From assembly GCA_041665605.1 (NCBI GenBank), contig JBAYIO010000005.1, forward strand, positions 31,080-95,079: DNA of 64,000 bases, read 5' to 3'. The translations under genes were made by a program, and so were the position numbers. Origin of the DNA: CAIPAT01 sp041665605. Lineage in GTDB: Bacteria; Verrucomicrobiota; Lentisphaeria; Victivallales; Victivallaceae. The notes beneath the pieces are model-generated. The model saw nothing but the letters and a program-made list of their open reading frames with translations, was not told the origin of the DNA and made no database searches. Below, piece after piece: positions 60,372-64,000 of this stretch; the stretch's first letter is position 1; every line of letters starts with the position of its first letter.

Positions 60372-62021
60372 TCAAAAGTTGGAAAACATAATTTCATGTT
60401 CATAAGCTTCAAACCTGGCCGGAGGAACATCCTCCCTGAAATCGCCGCGCATGATGAAAATCAACTTGCCCGGCGGAGCTTTTTTGATCATTTCGCCAAT
60501 TTGCCGCTTGCTGATAATCCGGTCTTTCGCATCCGGATACTTTAACCCGTATTCAAGCTCTCCGCCATGAGTAAAAAACAATAATCCGGATTTTCGGAAT
60601 TCCCAGGCGGCGGCATGCATCACATTCGGATGCGCCACGACAATTGAATCCGGCTTGACCCGGTCGCTGAACTTTGACAGATACAGCCCCTGGGCCTTGC
60701 CGGCAAGCATCGCTGACGGCGCAACATAATTGGAAAGGAAAATTATAAACAGCGGACTGAACATGAAAAACGCCAGTTTCAGCCGGTATTTCGGACTTTG
60801 CCAGGCGGCATAAAAGCCGATCCCCCAGATCAATGCCGCCAATACCGCCAGAGCCCATTTCCACAACTCGGACGGAGAATACAACTCAGGAAATAATTTG
60901 CAGTTGGCCAGCATCTGATACAGCGTGAAGCCGGCCGCGCCGGCAAGCATTGCCCAGGTCAGGAAACCGCAGACGCCGTTGAACATTTTAGAACAGCCGG
61001 TGCGGAAATAGGCGATCATGGCCACCGCCAGGATTATCGCCAGCGGCGCGAAACACGGCAGAATGTAAGTGGCCAGTTTGCCGCTGGAGACGGAAAAGAA
61101 CAGAAAAGGGAACACCAGCCAGCAGATGGCATAGCGCATCAGCGGCCGGGACGACATCTGACGGAAGTTCTTGCGCAGGCTGATAAACGCGCACGGCAGC
61201 AGCAGCGCCCAGGGCAGAGCTCCGATCAGCAGGACTGGAACGTACAGCCAGAACGGCTCCGGATGCTGCGTGGCATTTTTCCCTAAAAGACGCTGCACAT
61301 GCTCAACCCAGAAGAAATAATGCCAGTAATCGCTTTCCCGGAAGTGAATCATCAGCGCCCACGGCAGGACGACCAGCAGCGCGGTCAGTATGGGAATCCA
61401 CGGCAGGACAAACAGTTCCTTCCAGCGCTTTTCCCAGAACATATAGGGAACAATCGCCGCGACCGGAACCGCGAAGGCCAGAAATCCTTTGGTCAGGAAA
61501 GCCAGTCCGCAGAAAATGCCGAACATGGCAAGCGCCAGCACCTTGAACCGGCTCCATTTTTCTTCGGACGCCGCGAAAAAGAAAGACACCAGCGCGCCGT
61601 TGAGGAACATGGTGGTGGGACTGTCGAGCACGGCGAAGGTTCCGACGAAATATACCAGCCCGCAGGTCAGGAAAATCCCGGCGGACAGCCAGGCGGTTTC
61701 ATCGTCTCTCGTAAACCGCCATACCAGCAGCCATATCAGCAGCGCGGAAAGTCCCGCCGAAATTGCGGAGGACAGCCGGACGGCAAAGGCGTTTTCGCCG
61801 AACACGGAGATTGATATCGCGTTCAGCCAGTAACCCATTACCGGTTTTTCAAAGTATCTGACATTGACCAGCCGGGGCGTGATCCAGTCGCCGCTCTCAA
61901 TCATTTCACGGGATATTTCCGCATAGCGGTATTCGTCCGGCGTGATCAGCGGCCTGCCGCCCAGCGGTATTATATATATTGCAACATAAAGTATGAACAG
62001 CGCGATAAGGTATTTTTTCAT
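60372..62021 (-). CDS. GT39/ArnT-like integral membrane glycosyltransferase (copy 2)
   Basis: This 549-residue protein has about 12 membrane segments. RPLITPDEYRYAEISREMIE with the catalytic Asp-Glu, YFEKPVMGYWLNAIS and GFLAFAVPVAAIVPYMFWEK are shared with undecaprenyl-phosphate-aminoarabinose transferase ArnT and related GT39 enzymes. They transfer sugar from a polyprenyl carrier to lipid A or another lipid in the periplasm. It is a close paralogue of the next upstream gene, with only a few bases between them. The sugar and acceptor are unknown. Confidence 0.85.
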   Translation of the reverse strand: MKKYLIALFILYVAIYIIPLGGRPLITPDEYRYAEISREMIESGDWITPRLVNVRYFEKPVMGYWLNAISISVFGENAFAVRLSSAISAGLSALLIWLLVWRFTRDDETAWLSAGIFLTCGLVYFVGTFAVLDSPTTMFLNGALVSFFFAASEEKWSRFKVLALAMFGIFCGLAFLTKGFLAFAVPVAAIVPYMFWEKRWKELFVLPWIPILTALLVVLPWALMIHFRESDYWHYFFWVEHVQRLLGKNATQHPEPFWLYVPVLLIGALPWALLLPCAFISLRKNFRQMSSRPLMRYAICWLVFPFLFFSVSSGKLATYILPCFAPLAIILAVAMIAYFRTGCSKMFNGVCGFLTWAMLAGAAGFTLYQMLANCKLFPELYSPSELWKWALAVLAALIWGIGFYAAWQSPKYRLKLAFFMFSPLFIIFLSNYVAPSAMLAGKAQGLYLSKFSDRVKPDSIVVAHPNVMHAAAWEFRKSGLLFFTHGGELEYGLKYPDAKDRIISKRQIGEMIKKAPPGKLIFIMRGDFREDVPPARFEAYEHEIMFSNF

Positions 62022-62024
62022 CCG

Positions 62025-63692
62025 TTACCTGTACTCCTGAAAAAGAATTTTCTTTTCAATCACGCTGTCGGGAGACGCCGGCAATTCCTTGATCAGTCTT
62101 GGCGATTCCACGATAATCAGGATTTTCGGACGCGGCGCCGACTGCACCTTCGCTTCGAAATCCTCCCTGCTCAGCAGACGGTGAGCCGAATCCGGTTTAC
62201 TGACGCCATATTCCAGTTCGCCCGCCTTGCTGTAAATGTAAACATCGTCCCGCTTATAATACCAGCAGATCGAGGTGAGCAGATTTTTATAGGAAACCAG
62301 CATCGTGTCCGGAGTCACCCGGCCGGCATGCTTCATCAGGACGCGTTCGGGAGCTTTCAGGTCCAGCACCAGGTTTGGAACCGCCGCGTTCCAGGCGAAG
62401 AAACAGCCCAGCGGCCCCAGCGCGAAACAGACGATTTTCTTTTGCAGGTCTCTGGCTCTGATTGCCGTCCACAGCAGACTGCACCATAGCGCAACCGCCG
62501 CGATCACCAGCGTAAATTTGAATAATTCGTCATTCCCGTATATGCCGTTAAAGTTTTTGATCTTAATCATGCCGGTTGAGAAAGCAGCCTGGGCGATGAT
62601 CAGGATGACGGCGGCGGACGCCAGGACTGCCAGCAGAATTTTCAGGGTAAGATCTATTCTGCCGGGTTTGTTCCGCGCCATGAAATTATCCAGACCGTAT
62701 GCGATCAGAATGGCGATCGGCGGAAAACAGGGCAGCACATAGGTGGCCAGTTTGCCGCTGGAGGCGGAGAAGAACAGAAAGGGAAACACCAGCCAGCAGG
62801 CGGCATAGCGCATCAGCGGCTGTTTAAAGGCTTCGGCACAGCGCTCTTTGTAGCCGGAAATAACGGACTGGAGCAGAAACAGCCAGGGGATTGAGCCCGC
62901 GATTATCACCGGAATGAAAAACCAGAACGGCGCCGGATGCTGCGATTCCTCTTTCTGCAGGAAACGCTGAACGTGTTCCACCCAGAAAAAATAATTCCAG
63001 AAATCATTGTCCCGGAAATGGATCATCAGCGACCAGGGCAGGGCGGTGGCGATTACCGCCAGCGCCGGTATCCACGGCAGTATAAACAGCTCTTTCCAGC
63101 GCTTTTCCCAGATCAGGAACGGCCCGATGATGATTGCCGGAACGACGAACGCCAGAAATCCTTTAGTCAGAAATGCCAGGCCGCAGAAGAAACCGAACAG
63201 CAGCAGAGCGGCGACTTTCCTGGCGTTCCACTGTTTTTCCATATACGCGAAAAAGAATCCGGCCATCCCGGCGGTCAGGAAAAATGAAGTCGGCCCGTCC
63301 AGCACCGCGAACGTGCCGATCCCGTAAACCAGGATGCTGGACAGAAAGATGACGGTCCCCCATAACGCCATGGAGTCCCCCGCAAACTTCTTCAGCAGCA
63401 TGAACAGCGCCAGCGCGGCCAGTCCGGCTGCCAGCGCGGACGCGAATCTGACGGCAAAGTTGTTTTCGCCGAACAGTTTAAGCGAGGCCGCGTTGAGCCA
63501 GTGCCCCATGATGGGTTTTTCAAAATAGCGCAGATTATTGACTTTAGGCACGACCCAGTCGTTATGCACGATGAGTTCACGGGCGATTTCCGCATAGCGC
63601 GGCTCGTCGGGCGTGAACAGCGGTCTCAAGCCCAGCGGCACTATATACAATATAATAAACAGTCCGATTATCAGTAAATATATTCTTCTCAT
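62025..63692 (-). CDS. GT39/ArnT-like integral membrane glycosyltransferase (copy 1)
   Basis: This 555-residue protein has the same topology and motifs as the following copy (RPLFTPDEPRYAEIARELIV, YFEKPIMGHWLNAASLKLFG, GFLAFVVPAIIIGPFLIWEK, PWSLMIHFRDNDFWNYFFWV). Both copies have a soluble C-terminal domain of about 100 residues. The high similarity and adjacency show a tandem duplication. The two probably act on different sugars or acceptors, since one copy would otherwise be redundant. Confidence 0.87.
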   Translation of the reverse strand: MRRIYLLIIGLFIILYIVPLGLRPLFTPDEPRYAEIARELIVHNDWVVPKVNNLRYFEKPIMGHWLNAASLKLFGENNFAVRFASALAAGLAALALFMLLKKFAGDSMALWGTVIFLSSILVYGIGTFAVLDGPTSFFLTAGMAGFFFAYMEKQWNARKVAALLLFGFFCGLAFLTKGFLAFVVPAIIIGPFLIWEKRWKELFILPWIPALAVIATALPWSLMIHFRDNDFWNYFFWVEHVQRFLQKEESQHPAPFWFFIPVIIAGSIPWLFLLQSVISGYKERCAEAFKQPLMRYAACWLVFPFLFFSASSGKLATYVLPCFPPIAILIAYGLDNFMARNKPGRIDLTLKILLAVLASAAVILIIAQAAFSTGMIKIKNFNGIYGNDELFKFTLVIAAVALWCSLLWTAIRARDLQKKIVCFALGPLGCFFAWNAAVPNLVLDLKAPERVLMKHAGRVTPDTMLVSYKNLLTSICWYYKRDDVYIYSKAGELEYGVSKPDSAHRLLSREDFEAKVQSAPRPKILIIVESPRLIKELPASPDSVIEKKILFQEYR

Positions 63693-63965
63693 AACGTGAT
63701 ATTAAACTCTTCCACAGTAATTGTCAATAAATAAAAAAAATCATGATACAATAGCAATTCTCAGGAAATAAGCAAAGTTGATATGAAATTTAAACTAGGA
63801 AAAAGTCTGTGAAGATGGCATGTTTCAAAAGTTCGTTGACACTTTTATGTCATAACGCTCTGATAAAATAAAATAAAATAGAGGTAATTTCAAAAGTTTG
63901 AATTAGGACTTTGAAAAATGCGGAAATAAGTTCATTTTATGCTCAAACACAACTAAGAGGTAAAA
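63693..63965. other. AT-rich intergenic region before the last gene
   Basis: No gene is seen here. It holds a TGACA-N6-TGTCA inverted repeat (63837-63841, 63848-63852) and a run of ATAAA units at about 63865-63885. TTGACA at 63836 is followed at 22 bases by TAAAAT, too far for a standard promoter. Confidence 0.4.
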
Positions 63966-64000
63966 ATGAATCATCTCCGCAGCACATATATTACTATAGA
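63966..64000 (+). CDS. Start of an unidentified gene (cut by the window end)
   Basis: ATG at 63966 is preceded by GAGG at an acceptable distance and opens MNHLRSTYITI, without a stop to the window end. Only 11 codons are visible, so no family can be named. Confidence 0.35.
   Translation, partial: MNHLRSTYITI

Noticed and set aside
53719..63830. Shared CATGTTTCAAAA at 53719 and about 63819
   Set aside because: The match is short and AT-rich, with no symmetry or flanking repeat. It may be chance.
1..64000. CRISPR array, rRNA or tRNA genes
   Set aside because: No regular repeat-spacer pattern, rRNA core sequence or cloverleaf with TTCGAATCC-like arm was found by eye. A dedicated search could still reveal a divergent tRNA.

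Overview
The window looks like a chromosomal segment from an uncultured relative of Victivallis or Lentisphaera (phylum Lentisphaerota), probably a polysaccharide-degrading, host- or sediment-associated anaerobe. This placement is inferred from gene content, not from a marker gene. The supporting features are H-X9-DG pseudopilins beside secreted glycosidases, a URO-D-like methyltransferase homologue, GH4 and GH130 enzymes, a Cys-type sulfatase, many AraC and GntR/LacI-type regulators, and a diaminopimelate-type MurE. No rRNA, tRNA or CRISPR array was seen.

Layout. (1) 1-1875: the end of an XPB-like helicase gene and its nuclease partner Bax1. (2) 1964-13884: a minus-strand glycan-utilisation locus. 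In transcription order it encodes a GntR/LacI-type regulator, a GH130 protein, an H-X9-DG pseudopilin, a jelly-roll protein, an amidotransferase-like protein, a TIM-barrel hydrolase, a fusion of the jelly-roll and amidotransferase-like modules, a sulfatase, and a beta-helix/LamG protein. (3) 14141-21843: a URO-D-like protein, two AraC regulators, a double alpha/beta hydrolase, a GH4 enzyme and a NagB-like protein, with a 142-bp palindromic element between the last two. (4) 21893-27525: a small lipoprotein, a UPF0114 membrane protein, a deoxysugar-type aldolase/dehydrogenase, a hydroxyacid dehydrogenase interrupted by an in-frame TAG, and an FAD reductase. (5) 27554-29468: pterin and folate genes (phhB, folK, folB, folE). 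(6) 29713-43137: envelope and housekeeping genes, including a hydrolase lipoprotein, a deacetylase, a diacylglycerol-type glycosyltransferase, dinB, a WecA/TagO-like transferase, a radical SAM protein, a BamE-like lipoprotein, UDP-xylose synthase, murF and murE. (7) 43253-47348: an AraC-controlled cluster with a metal-site-less M24 homologue, an amidohydrolase, an orphan sensory-rhodopsin-transducer-type protein and an unknown protein. (8) About 47.4-52.3 kb: a distinctly AT-rich island with a GntR/LacI-type regulator, an H-X9-DG pseudopilin and a GH123/DUF4091-like secreted protein, repeating the logic of region 2. (9) 52296-55380: a second GH4 enzyme, a repeat-bearing 0.84-kb gap, and a sugar-phosphate isomerase-like protein. 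(10) 55518-64000: groEL, groES and dnaK on one strand, a PmtA-like methyltransferase, two tandem GT39 glycosyltransferases, and the first codons of an unknown gene.

The most interesting points are the recurring regulator + pseudopilin + secreted-hydrolase arrangement, the split and fused versions of one two-module protein in a single locus, two regulator genes whose promoters predict leaderless mRNAs, a promoter made of four TATAAT boxes at helical-turn spacing, the in-frame TAG, and the structured palindromic element at 20896-21037.
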